Source: Cololabis saira (taxonomy: Eukaryota; Chordata; Actinopteri; Beloniformes; Belonidae). Taken from it: a DNA stretch of 64,000 bases. Shown piece by piece: positions 10,300 through 21,815 of the stretch; position 1 is the stretch's first letter; the number at the start of each line of letters is the position of its first letter. The notes beneath the pieces were generated by a model. The model saw nothing but the letters and a program-made list of their open reading frames with translations. It was not told the DNA's origin and made no database searches. The position numbers were made by a program, and so were the translations under genes. Location: contig NC_084601.1 in NCBI RefSeq assembly GCF_033807715.1, positions 2,990,501 through 3,054,500 on the forward strand. The letters run 5' to 3'.

Positions 10300-10960
10300 G
10301 AGTCGCTCCTGTGGTTTCTTGTGCTGGCCCCCCCTTCTCCTCCCTTTTCTCTCTTTTGTCCATGTTGCAGCATCCTTTGCCGGACACCGGAACCTGCAGG
10401 TGGTCGTGGGTGGCTTGTAGCTTGCATTTCGGAGCACAAGTCTTTCCCCGACCCTGCACCCCAACCTGGGACTTGCTGATTGGGCCGGAGCTTCGGGAGC
10501 TGCGTGCTGGCCTGCGGTCCCCACCCCTGGTCATCCCGTTGCTGGCCCCCCCTTCTCCTCCCTTTTCTCTCTTTTGTCCTGCAGGTGGTCGTGGGTGGCT
10601 TGTAGCTTGCATTACGGAGCACAAGTCTTTCCCCGACCCTGCACCCCAACCTGGGACTTGCTGATTGGGCCGGAGCTTCGGGAGCTGCGTGCTGGCCTGC
10701 GGTCCCCACCCCTGGTCATCCCGTTGCTGGCCCCCCCTTCTCCTCCCTTTTCTCTCTTTTGTCCTGCAGGTGGTCGTGGGTGGCTTGTAGCTTGCATTAC
10801 GGAGCACAAGTCTTTTCCTGACCCTGCACCCCAACCTGGGACTTGCTGATTGGGCCGGAGCTTCGGGAGCTGCGTGCTGGCCTGTGGTCCCCACCCCCGG
10901 TCATCCCGTTGCTGCTTCCACCTGCCTGCTGTGCTGTTGCCGTCCCTGACCCACCAGTCT
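10300..10960 (+). repeat. ~185-bp tandem repeat in the LINE 3' UTR
   Basis: At least three units with starts about 185 bp apart, each with the CCCTTCTCCTCCCTTTTCTC block and the GACTTGCTGATTGGGCCGGA block. Open frames on the minus strand here are repeats of the same unit and are not genes. Confidence 0.88.
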
Positions 10961-11503
10961 GGCCCTCGGCAGGAGGGTCCCCCCTGATGAGCCTGGTCCT
11001 GCTCAAGGTTTCTTCCCTCCTAAAGGGGAGTTTTTCCTTGCCACTGTTTGGCTTAAGGTTTTTCTCCCACTAGGGGAGTTTTTACCTGCCATTGTTTATG
11101 TAATAATTGCTCGGGGGTCATGTTCTGGGTATGGGTCTCTGTAAAGCGTCTAGAGACAACTCTGTTGTATTAGACGCTATATAAATAAAATTGAATTGAA
11201 TTGAATTGAATTGAATGGCCTTAAAAGTAATGTGCTTATTTAATGGTTTACAAAATATGAGTTCTTTTGACTTTTTAGTTTAGTCTAATTAGGTTGAGCA
11301 GACTTTTCTCTTTACATTATATATTTTCTCTTTGTATTGCACCAATAACCACAACAAACTTGGCATTAAACTTATTTCTGATTCTGATTCTGAGACCTAA
11401 TATAGACAAAAAAGATCCTTAAAAATCATTTTGGTTGGCTTCATTTAGTAAATGTAAGCTTGAAAACCTTCTGTCACTATGGCCTCTGTTTGGTTCATGT
11501 GTA

Positions 11504-11868
11504 CAGGACTGTCTCAGAAAATTAGAATATTGTGATAAAGTTCTTTATTTTCTGTAATGCAATTAAAAAAACTAAAATGTCATACATTCTGGATTCATTA
11601 CAAATCAACTGAAATATTGCAAGCCTTTTATTATTTTAATATTGCTGATTATGTCTTACAGTTTAAGATTAAGATTCCCAGAATATTCTAATTTTTGAGA
11701 TTTTGGGATATTTGAGTTAAGCTGTAAGCCATGATCAGCAATATTAAAATAATAAAAGGCTTGAAATATTTCAGTTGATTTATAATGAATCCAGAATGTA
11801 TGACATTTTTGTTTTTTCAATTGCATTACAGAAAATCACAATATTCTAATTTTCTGAAACAGTTCCTG
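11504..11868. mobile_element. Foldback MITE, family A (Tc1/mariner-type, TA site)
   Basis: Ends in CAGGACTGTCTCAGAAAATT and its complement; almost the whole element is a long inverted repeat. About thirteen full or partial copies occur in the window. TA duplication is shown best by the copy at 27816-28182, which interrupts a LINE tail that is uninterrupted at 23.19 kb. Confidence 0.88.
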
Positions 11869-13034
11869 TTTCAAGACTGCAGTTGCTATTTTCTTTGTAG
11901 ATGCCAAATTTAGTTCTTTAACTGTGCAATAGTTTTTTCTCAGTTTTTGCTTTTTTTTACAAAACACCCTCTGATGTAAGCAGTTCTTTTTTTGAGTCGC
12001 AGTTTTCCACAATGACTATTTCCATTCTCAGCAGGTCCCATTTTAGATCACTGAACCCTACAAAAACATGTCTTAAGCTTGAACCGCTAGTACCACACAG
12101 CCGGTGATTATCCTTGATGTCTAAGATTGGATTCCAGTTGCTAATTTTGGTGTCTCAAGCTAATAATTTACCAGCATGGATAGCCATTTTGATCACAATG
12201 CTCCTGTCAAGAGGTTTTCTCCGGAACATGCAAGCCCAGTGTGTGCCAGAGTACTTTACTGTGGTTTGTGTGGGACTATTAGCAGCCCACCAGAAATCTT
12301 TGTAACACGAAGCGGAGATGACAGACCCCTGGGTGACACGTGTTGACGTGGTCACATTGTAGACTCACAGCAAAGGGACCTCCTGCTTGTGTGTAGGCCC
12401 AAGACCAACCACATTATCATTTATATGACGACAAATAGCTACTTCAAATCAAACTTATAGGCAATTCACCCAGCCTCCTTCACAGTCTAAATCAATTTTC
12501 TTAGTGGGAGGGATTTCTTTAGTCAAACCTTGTCATTTCCTTCCTGTGGACGGAGAGCTCTCACATACACAGAAGGGTCTGAGTCATACTTGCCCTGGCT
12601 GATTTAATCTTCTTCTGTAGATCACGGTGGTGTACAAAGAAAACTTAAAGGTAGTTGTGTCAACAGGAAATGTGTTCAACATTCATAAATACACACAACC
12701 AGGGTGAAGCGGCAGCAAAAGACATGGACTCTCAGTATGACATGTGCATTTCATCAATGTCGCTCAGGCGTTGACTCCATTTGCCCTCTTTTTCAATCTT
12801 TTATCAACCCTTTATCAAACACATATCACAAAAACGTGTTGCCATAGAGATGGCTGTCTTTTGGATTGCCTGTGTGTGTGTGTGTGTGTGTGTGTAAGAT
12901 AGTGATGTTGCCTATGATGAAAAGTTTTCTCTTTGATGTATTATGTTAGGATGAAATACTGTGATCCAGTTTCCACAGTGCCTTCAGTTAAGCAATTGCT
13001 ATTACAATGTAATGCACAAAAATTAAAACAAAAT
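11869..13034. other. No gene seen; short (GT)n at about 12871-12894
   Basis: AT-rich intergenic sequence. Short open frames near 12114-12355 have no recognisable domain. A (GT)n microsatellite of about 12 units lies at 12871-12894. Confidence 0.4.
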
Positions 13035-13041
13035 AGGGCTT

Positions 13042-13616
13042 GTAGCACCCTATAATGTAATAATTTCCTATAATGTAATAACGCCTGAAAATGTAATAAA
13101 ATTTGCACTTAACTTAATCAAAAATGTAATAAAACCCAATAATGTAATAACTTCACCAATAATGTAATAAAATATCCTTACGGATATTATAATAACATTT
13201 TTACCGATAATGTAATAGCTTATTACGTTATTGGGAATTTATTACATGGTACTCAAAGTCTGCAATTTAACCCAATAATCATTCTGGTGTTTCAGATCCA
13301 GCGTATATAACATTCTTAGATACTTAAAATACAAAATGTAGAACTCTGGACTGAAAATAAACATATATATTACATTATTTGTCAAGTATTACATTATCAG
13401 TTTTGGGAAAAAAAAAAAAAAAGAAAAGACCCACCTGAAAATGTAATAAATTCCCAATAACGTAATAAGGTATTACATTATCAGTAAAAATGTTTTTACA
13501 ATATCAGTCAGGATATTTTATTACATTATTGGTGAAGTTATTACATTAATGGTGAAATTATTACATTATTGGATTTTATTACATTTTCAGGAAATTATTA
13601 CATTATAGGGTGCTAC
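13042..13616. mobile_element. Foldback element built from AATGTAATAA motifs
   Basis: Starts GTAGCACCCTATAATG and ends with the complement; flanked by AGGGCTT on both sides (13035-13041, 13617-13623), a 7-bp duplication, or 5 bp if the terminal T/A are counted as part of the element. Both arms consist of many spaced copies of AATGTAATAA. There is no coding. The superfamily cannot be assigned. Confidence 0.75.
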
Positions 13617-14413
13617 AGGGCTTAAAGAGGAGAACTGATCATAAGGGGTATTTATTATATGAAAAATGCAGTGATGTACATCAATTTGCTGTAGAGTGGA
13701 AACTGAACCTGGTCTGCTAATGCCTTGGTGGCAGTATCACATACTTCAATGAAGACGTGATTACATGTTTTTCTTTAGGTATTAAATTGTCTTCTCTTTG
13801 CATCTTTCCTCTGTGTGGAGGACTTACAGACTCATCGTGACATCTATAAAGAGAGACTGAGCATACAGTATATACTACGTGGCTGAGAGATGCAAGCCAG
13901 TCCTATTTAATCATTTCCAAAAACAACAGTAATGCACGCACTTTGTTCACTACTGTTGATAGGCTAACACATCACCCTGAGTCAGTGGACCGGGGGACCC
14001 TAAACTTCTATCCAACCGTGCCTGCAATGAGTTTCCCTCTTTCTTTATTGACAAGATTCAGAAAATCAGTCAGTGCTCCAATGAGAGAAACCATGAAACA
14101 AGTCTGTCCAATCACTCATAAGAAGCTCAATGACATCATAAACCAGCTCAACTCCACCACGTGCTACCTTGATACTCTGCCAGCAGGGTAGTGTTGCACA
14201 TTGTGTGGCCTCAGATCTTCTAGACATTGTAAATACATCTCTGCTTTCAGGTATGCTCTCATTGTCTAAAAACAGCCGTCTTTAAGCCACTTTAAAAAAG
14301 AACTAGATGGGTCACTTATGAACAGCTCTAGGCCCGTATCAAACCTCCCCTTTCTTAGTAAAATCATATAAAAAAGCTGTTTTTCCAACAGCTGTATAAC
14401 CTCCTGACACTAA

Positions 14414-14740
14414 ATGACTCTTTTGATGTTTTCCAGTCAGGTTTCCGGCCACATCACAGCTCTAGCAAAGGTCCTTAATGACATCCACTCCAATACAGAC
14501 AGTGGCAACATTTCAGTCTTGGTCTTACTGGATCTCAGTGCTGCATTGGACATGGCCGACCATAACATCTTGATAGACCGGTTGAAGAACTGGGTGGGAC
14601 TTCCTGGCACAGCACCTGTCTGGTTAGAGTCCTATCTAAAAGACTGGGACTATTTTGTGCCTTTAGATAACTACAAAATTGAGCTGATAAAAATATCGTG
14701 TGGAGTTCCTCAGGGTTCAGTTCTGGGGCCTCTTGCTTAA
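14414..14740 (+). pseudogene. LINE reverse transcriptase fragment
   Basis: About 100 open codons with the RT motifs LVLLDLSAALDMADHN and CGVPQGSVLGP, ending at a stop, with the next RT block (YHNYVDDRQIYI) continuing in a second open piece at 14741. Part of the broken LINE around it. Confidence 0.85.
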
Positions 14741-14894
14741 ATGATAAAAGACAACCAAATGTGTTACCATAACTATGTAGATGACAGACAAATCTATATA
14801 ACCATCACACCAGAAGACTATAATCCAATTCAAACATTGACCAGATGCATTGATCAAATTAAAGAGTGGATTTGCCAGAATTTTCTTCAGTTAA

Positions 14895-15397
14895 AGGAGA
14901 CCTATTATGAAAAACAGTTTTTTTCTTGCTTTAACATATATAAAGTGGTCTCCCCTCAGCCTGCCAACTCAGAGAAGGAGGAAAGCAACCAGATTCTGTA
15001 GTGTCTGTACAGCCGCCCAGACGATCCGTCCAGTGTGATGTGGATCTACGAGCCAATAAGATTCTGCTCCTGTCGTTACGTAACGAAAATGTGATTTACA
15101 TCGGTTGGCGTCCGATGTGTGAAACCACGCCCACAGCTGACTCCGCCGACCGGAGCTTCTGCCATTTTTTCGTAGCAGTGTATTGCCTCATTCAGGCAGC
15201 CAATCAGCACAGAGCCTCATTATCATAGCCCCGCCCACTCAGAATCCTGCATAGATAATGAGGTTAGAGAATGGGAAGATAAAGACATGGCTCAGAGGCT
15301 GAATTTCTAATTTATTTAGCAAAAACAATCAAAAGCTTGTTTTTGAGACATTCAAGGCCTGTTTAAAATAGGTATTAGATGCCATAATAGGTCTCCT
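14895..15397. mobile_element. piggyBac-like MITE (TTAA site)
   Basis: Ends AGGAGACCTATTATG and CATAATAGGTCTCCT, flanked by TTAA (14891-14894, 15398-15401). It interrupts the LINE reading frame; with one TTAA removed the frame resumes at once (…QL then NEEKTE). Related copies: 32322-32820, 33208-33457 and a fragment at about 56431-56690. Confidence 0.85.
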
Positions 15398-15937
15398 TTA
15401 AATGAAGAAAAAACTGAAAATAATAGTATTTGGAGCCAACGTAGAAAGATTAAAAGTCAGCACTCAGCTTCAAGGAGTAAAGCAAAAAAAATCTGGGAGT
15501 GGTTCTGGACTCAGTCCTGAATTTTAACAGCCACACAAAGACAGTATAGTGAAATCAGCGTATTATCACCTAAACTACATATTAAGGATTAAAGGACTGA
15601 TGTCTCAGCAGGACTTGTAAAAACTTGTCCATGCTTTTATCTCCAGTAGACTGGACTACTGTAACGCTGTTCTCACGGGTCTCGCTAAAATAAAATCCAT
15701 CAAACAGCTGCAGTTAGTCCAGAATGCTGCTGCCAAGTCCTCACTAAGACCAAGACAGGGGACCACATAACTCCAGTTCTTAGATCTTTACACTGACTTC
15801 CTGTCTGTCACAGAATAGATGTTGAAATCCTGCTGTTGGTTTATAAATCTCTGAATGGTCTAGAGCCAAAATACATCTCTGATCTCCTGGCCATTATGAA
15901 CCACTTTGAATCACCTTGTTGTTGAATTGTGCTATAC

Positions 15938-16524
15938 CAGGGATCGACAACCCGCGGCTCTAGAGCCGCACGCGGCTCTTTAGCGCCTCCCTAGTGGCTC
16001 CCTGGAGCTTTTTCAAAAATATTTGACCTTTTTTTTCCCCTTTCTTTTTTTCATTTTTTCTTCTTTCTCTTTTTTTCCTTTTTTTCTCTTTTTTTCTTCT
16101 TTTATTTCTTTTTTTTTCTTTTTTTCTCTTTTTTTCCTTTTTTCTTCTTTTATTTCTTTTTTCTTTTTTTCTTCTTTTTTTCCCTTCTTTTTTCCTTCCT
16201 TTTTCCTTTCCTTTTTAATCTCGACATTTCGACTTTTTTCTCAAGATTTCGACTTTTTTCTCAAGATTGTACTTTAACATTAATCTTGACATTTCGACTT
16301 TTCTTTCAAAATTTCAACTTTTTTCTCGACATTTCGACTTTTTTCTCAAAGTGCATAATGAAAAGAAAAAATCTTCCCCCAATTCTAACTAATATAGATA
16401 CATGCAGCATGTGTTGCCTTCATTCTAAGGCTTATACAATACTTTTTTGCATGTCCAGACATATTTGTTTTTTATGTTTTTGGTCCAATATGACTCTTTC
16501 AACATTTTGGGTTACCGACCTCTG
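15938..16524. mobile_element. hAT MITE carrying a pyrimidine tract and a minisatellite
   Basis: Begins CAGGGATCGACAACCCGCGG and ends GGTTACCGACCTCTG; flanked by the 8-bp duplication TGCTATAC (15930-15937, 16525-16532) within the LINE tail. Inside are an almost pure T/C tract (16027-16215) and a minisatellite related to CGACATTTCGACTTTTTTCT (16217-16345). Confidence 0.85.
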
Positions 16525-16570
16525 TGCTATACAAATAAACTTGCCTTGAGTGCTGGTCCTCAGTCGGGCA

Positions 16571-17848
16571 GGCCACACCATACGGGACAAGATTTGAGGA
16601 CTAGATGTGCTAGATGTCCAGGCTTAGCAACTGCCTTAGGGTTTAGTTTGTTGTGTTTACTTGACTAGTTTACTTTGCATGTTTCTTTTATTGTTAAGCC
16701 AAGCCAGGATTCATGCACTGAGGGGCTTAATGATTACTTTGTTTCCCACTGGGGCCAGAGACATGCTCACAGGTACTACTTTTTATGTTTTCATTTATAA
16801 AAACTGAAGATTTTAAAGAGTTGATCAAATAAATGTTTTTAAATGTTTTAATCAATATTTTTTTTTAATAGCTTGGGTTGTATTATTGTTAATGTTTGTG
16901 ATTAGGTGCAGAAAAACGTACTCAGTGCACTGCTGGTTAATTTGGTGTAAGTGTAAAGATGAATGCATACTGCCACCCAGTGAGCAACAGGTTTGCAGAA
17001 AGGGACCAGAAAGAGTCACAGTAGCCTGTGATATATTTTGTGAATAAAATGTCAGAAATGTGAAGTTAAAAAGAAAAAAAGAAATCATTTCAAGCAGTAT
17101 TTTTGTTTCCCTGTCTGTGTATGTGAAATTCAAGTCAGTATATTTATCTTAATGTATGTAGTAGTATCTTAAACTGATGATTTTGTCAGAAAGTTTTTAT
17201 GGTTTTGTTTACATTCTTCAAGCACACATTGTAATTATACACAAAAAGACTATTAAACTTTGAGTTAATGTCTAAGCGATTCTTTAATTGTAGTCACCAT
17301 CAGGAGTAACATAGTGGAGGCACGAGTGCTTTAAAATCTACTCAAAATGACAGGACTGCTTTTCTGTATTTTTTGTGAAGGATGAAATTACAAAAGGGGA
17401 AACCATTTTTAAAAAATCCAAGGTTTTTCAAGATTTTAATCTAAATGAATTCAGTTTCCTACAAAGTCATCATGTGTAGATAAACAATAAGACAACAGCT
17501 CAGAGAATTTTCGATGAAGGTTAACATGAACCACTCATTCACTCTCTCACTTTGATAAAAACATTCCTACGTAAGGTACTTATCCCAGCTACCACACTGG
17601 CTTCAAAAGATCCAGCACTGAAGGAAAGTTTCACTGTCAGGCAGGTGTAGGTTTGTGTACGCTGCTGTTTCCATGCCAACCACCACTTTGACCTGCTTTG
17701 ACACGGGGCCTTATTCATAAAATGTGTGCAGGACAGCTAATAAGAGAGCAGCAGGAGCATCAATGAACATACACACGTTCTTTATGGTCAAATCTGAGTT
17801 TTAAGCATTCATGAATGCAGAGTAGGTTTTTAGTAATTATGGGACATA
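16571..17848. other. No gene seen
   Basis: AT-rich intergenic DNA. A 93-codon minus frame near 16852-17133 has no recognisable domain and poor composition. Nothing else is supported. Confidence 0.4.
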
Positions 17849-17883
17849 CAGGACTGTCTCAGAAAATTAGAATATTGTGATAC
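17849..17883. mobile_element. Family-A MITE, one terminal 35 bp only
   Basis: CAGGACTGTCTCAGAAAATT onwards, then an abrupt switch to a LINE tail sequence (ACGTTTTAACAACTTGTGC) also seen at 27.70 kb. Confidence 0.8.
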
Positions 17884-17941
17884 GTTTTAACAACTTGTGC
17901 TTTTTATTATTTTACCTCTTTTCTTATCATTTTATTTAATT

Positions 17942-19685
17942 AGGGCCCGAGCACCTTCAGTGCGAAGGCCCTATTGTATCTGTAGGAATTATTCTTCTTC
18001 TTCTTATTGTTCTGACAAAAGGAAGGCCTTTTTGCCCCCCTAAACGTGCCCAAAAAGTCACCAAATTTTGCATGCAAGTCAGGCCTGGCGAAAAATTTGA
18101 TATTTAATGGTTTGCATTAATGGGCGTGGCAAAATGGCTCAACAGCGCCCCCTTGAAAACTTTGTGCCTCAAGCCCCACAATGCGGTTTGTCGTACATGC
18201 ACGAAAATCGGTACACACCTGTATCATGGGACAACTTAAAGAAAAGTCTCTTGGCGTCATGCCCGAAACCGAACAGGATGTCGGCCATTTTGAATTAATC
18301 GTGTCACTTTGGCGCAATTTATGCCATTCCTTCGGCAGTTAATACGGCCCGAACCGTAACGTGCCCCCAAGTGTGTTATACATCAAAATGTGCGTCTCCA
18401 TCCTGCGACAACACGCATTACTTTTCTCTTTCAAAAGCGTTACCGTGGCTACGCTAGACGCCAAAAAGCGTGCCCACCCTTCATCTGGTTGGTTCAGACC
18501 GAAAAAACTTTGCGCCTCAAGCCCCAGAATTCGGTGTGACGTACATGAACGAAAATCGGTACACACCTGTATCATGTCACAACTTAAAGAAAAGTCTCTT
18601 GGCGCCATGGCCGAAACCGAACAGGAAGTCGGCCATTTTAAACATTCTGAATTAATCGCGTAATTTTGGAGCAATATGAGCCATTCCTTCGAGAATTAAT
18701 ACGGCCCGAACCGTAACGTGCACCCAGGTGTGTTATACATCAAAATGTGCGTCTCTATCCTGCGACTACGCGCATTACTTTTCTCTTTCAAAAGTGTTAA
18801 CGTGGCGACACTAGACGGCAAAAAGCGCCCCCCCCTTCATCTGATTGGTCCATATTTGATAGTTCCCCAAAAGTCACCAAATTTTGCATGCAAGGCAGGC
18901 CTGGCGATAAATTTGATATTTAATGGTTTACATTAATGGGCGTGGCAAAATGGCTCAACAGCGCCCCCCCGGAAAACTTTGTGCCTCAAGCCCCACAATA
19001 CGGTTTGACGTACATGCACGAAAATCGCTACACACCTGCATCATGTTGCAACTGCAAGAAAAGTCTCTTGGTGCCATGGCCGAAACCGAACAGGAAGTCA
19101 GCCATTTTTAATTTATTGTGTAATTTTGGCGCAATTTATGCAATTCCTTCGGCAATTAATACGGCCCGAACCGTAACGTGTCCCCAAGTGTGTTATACCT
19201 CAAAATGTGCGTCTTCATCTTGCGACTACGCGCATTACTTTTCTCTTTAAAAAGTGTTACCGTGGTGACGCTAGACGCTAAAAAGCGCGCATCCCCTTCA
19301 TCTGATTGGTCCATATTTGATAGTTCTCCAAAACTCACCACATTTTACATGCAAGCCAGGCTTGGCGATAAATTTGATATTTCATGGTTTGCATTAATGG
19401 GTGTGGCCTAACGGCTCAACAGCGCCCCCTAGAATACTTTTCTCTGCCATAACTTTGGAAAGGTTTGACATAAAGAGTCGTGGGTGGCGTCATGGGACTC
19501 GGTATAGAGTCCTTGACCATAATTGGTGAAAATTAGCCCCGCCCCTTCTTCTGATTGGTTGTCCCTTTTTTCTGCTATAACTTTTGAATGGTTTGACATA
19601 GGAAGTCGTGGGTGGTGTCATTTCTGATATACTTATGGGGGGCGGTGGCCGTGAGTGCGAGGGCCCGTTCATCGCTGCTTGCAGC
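17942..19685. mobile_element. 1.74-kb tandem-structured nonautonomous element (GGGCCCGAGCACC type)
   Basis: Begins AGGGCCCGAGCACC, which forms a hairpin with GTGCGAAGGCCCT a few bases on, and ends CGCTGCTTGCAGC. It is flanked by TTTAATT (17935-17941, 19686-19692). The target is a LINE tail whose uninterrupted relative at 27.77 kb has TTTCATT once. Internally it is built from about three imperfect ~420-bp units with recurring blocks (GCCATTTT, ACGGCCCGAACCGTAACGTG, GGCGTGGCAAAATGGCTC). Short open frames recur with the unit and do not look coding. No transposase is seen. Confidence 0.75.
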
Positions 19686-19744
19686 TTTAATTGTATTTGT
19701 TCTTTACTTTTTCATTGTGTGGTGCTGCTTTTAATGTTGATGTA

Positions 19745-20111
19745 CAGGACTGTCTCAGAAAATTTGAATATTGTGATAAAGTTCTTTATTTTCTGTAATG
19801 CAATTAAAAAAACTAAAATGTCATACATTCTGGATTCATTACAAATCAACTGAAATATTGCAAGCCTTTTATTATTTTAATATTGCTGATTATGGTTTAC
19901 AGTTTAAGATTATGATTCCCAGAATATTCTAATTTTTTGAGATAGGATATTTGAGTTTTCTTAAACTGTAAGCCATGATCAGCAATATTAAAATAATAAA
20001 AGGCTTGCAATATTTTTAGTTGATTTGTAATGAATCCAGAATGTATGACATTTCTTTTTTGTATTTGCATTACAGAAAATCCCAATATTCTAATTTTCTG
20101 AGACAGTCCTG
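19745..20111. mobile_element. Foldback MITE, family A
   Basis: Full-length copy, ends CAGGACTGTCTCAG and CTGAGACAGTCCTG with TA on both sides. Confidence 0.88.
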
Positions 20112-21457
20112 TATGTAAAAAATCTACTCAGAGATTTGTGACGATTTCATGACGAAGCCCTTTGATGAAGGAAGAAGTTGACGTCATCGAAATTTGCATG
20201 AAAGTGACGTACAAGCTTGCAGTATATCACCGATGACTCAGGGCCGACCTTAACCTTTCTCACACTGCAAGAAGAACTTAAAGTTTTGGTAGAAGTACTG
20301 TAAACCTTGTGGGTTTATGTAGTTAATATTTTACAGCTTGTGTCGACTGTACTGCGCTCATGGCTAGAATTCCAAAAGTGTTTAAAGTTTAGAAAAAGGA
20401 GGCAAGTGCTGCAAGGATTTTGTGGATTATTATTTAAAATCCCCTGTTTTTATCTCCTTCTTGTTGCTAAAATTAATGTTATTACTTTATATGCAAGGTG
20501 CAGTATTAGATATACTTCGGAAACTAAATGAACACAGAATTTGATATTTTTTTCCCTGGTTTTGTTCAGTTCTGGAGTGGGAGGCGGAGAGGTGGGGGGT
20601 GTTCCTTAGCACATTATTGATAACAGCGTGAAAACAGGTTATTGATTTAGTACGGGGAGGGGGGGCAGCTAAATCAATAACAGCCCACATTTAGCTGTGC
20701 AGGTGATTGAATAATTGATAGTGATGCCTTTGCAGTAGAAAATAAACAATGAATTATGTGCAACACAAGTCTACACAAAATAGAACTGGGAAAAATGGGA
20801 TTCATTCAGACACTTAAAGGCCGTAAGATGGAGAGAGTGCAGTCTGACCCCCGAAGACAGAGGCGTAAGGCTTCGAGCAGCTTCCACTTAACAAAAACCT
20901 CCTCCAACCAGTGACCTTTTCACACCAATGAGTCAGTAATGTAGGCATTCATTAGAAACAAACAGGACACGCTCGTCTCTGACTCTCCTTAGTTCAACAG
21001 AATAGGAAAAACCCACTGTATTGTTATACAAATAACAGCTTTTCATTCATTTTCACTTTGGATATGTGAAAATGTTAAAAAGCCAAGTTATGACGCAATG
21101 CAGAGGTAACAAACATTTGACAAGATAATAAATGATGCATTTTTTTCCCTTTCAGACATTTTTTCACATTGCCCACCTATTTTCCTACAACTGTACCTTC
21201 TAGCGTAACGTTATAACTTATTTAAGTGATGAACTGGGGTTCGGCCTGTACTGTTTACAGAGCTGTTTTACAGTGCTTTCAGTGCAGTAAATGTTGTTAT
21301 TTGTCAGTCATCAGTCTTGACCCAGGGTCCACCAGTCCCAGCAGAGCTCTGCTAGTCCTGGTTTCAGCTCTGGCACTACTTTTTGGATGTTGCAGGAGTG
21401 ACATCAGAAGTAAGGATAGAGGATTTGCCCACCTTTGAATTAACCGGGATGAACCCT
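20112..21457. other. No gene seen; contains a 13-bp inverted repeat
   Basis: Intergenic. The only structure noted is GTTATTGATTTAG (20638-20650) and its exact complement (20669-20681) around a G-rich loop. Confidence 0.4.
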
Positions 21458-21810
21458 ACACTGCAAAAACTCAAAATCTTACCAGGAATATTTGTCTTGT
21501 TTCTAGTTAAAATGTCTCATTTTTAGTCAAAAAATCTCATTACACTTAAAACAAGAGTCATTACCAGAAAAATAATTTGTTATTTGACAATTTTCACCTG
21601 TTTCAAGTAAATTTTCACTCGAAATAAGTAGGAAAATCTACCAATGGGACAAGATTTATTTTCTCATTACAAGCAAAAAAAATCTTGTGGCAGATTTTTC
21701 TACTTATTTTAAGTGAAAGAAGTGTAATGAGATTTTTTTGACTAAAAATTAGACATTTTAACTAGAAATAAGACAAATATTCTTGTTAAGGTTTTGAGTT
21801 TTTGCAGTGT
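21458..21810. mobile_element. Foldback MITE, family B (ACTGCAAAAACTC ends)
   Basis: Starts ACACTGCAAAAACTCAAAAT, ends with the complement and is an inverted repeat across its length, with a core around TGGGACAAGATTT. Flanked by ACCCT on both sides here (21453-21457, 21811-21815). Other copies at 23.5-25.2, 37.1 and 47.1 kb do not all show this duplication, so the superfamily is uncertain. Confidence 0.8.
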
Positions 21811-21815
21811 ACCCT

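Larger units (their letters stand above)
9291..11216 (+). mobile_element. L2-like LINE, 3' fragment
   Basis: The last ~240 codons of the reverse transcriptase ORF (9291-10004), then the 3' UTR and an (ATTGA)n end at about 11193-11216. Compared with the copy at 4953-7565, about 22 codons are missing after HYLQDLI near 9860, an in-frame deletion. The same deletion is not seen in the copy at 55.5 kb. A hAT MITE sits in the 3' UTR. Confidence 0.9.
13915..16570 (+). mobile_element. Decayed LINE (second family) with two nested insertions
   Basis: Fragments in order: TLFTTVDRLTH (about 13940), the RT palm block LLDLSAALDMADHNILIDRL with GVPQGSVLGPL (14440-14735), a degenerate catalytic region YVDD near 14775, then C-terminal traces and a tail CTATACAAATAAACTTGCC at about 16527. 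Frames are broken many times. It belongs to the CR1/L2/Rex1 group by motif but is distinct from the ATTGA-ended L2 copies. A TTAA MITE sits at 14895-15397 and a hAT MITE at 15938-16524. Confidence 0.82.

Noticed and set aside
10209..11073. Repeated open frames of 65-200 codons
   Set aside because: They are the same frame in each 185-bp repeat unit of the LINE 3' UTR.
16023..16277. 84-codon Phe/Ser-rich frame
   Set aside because: Pure pyrimidine tract inside a hAT MITE.
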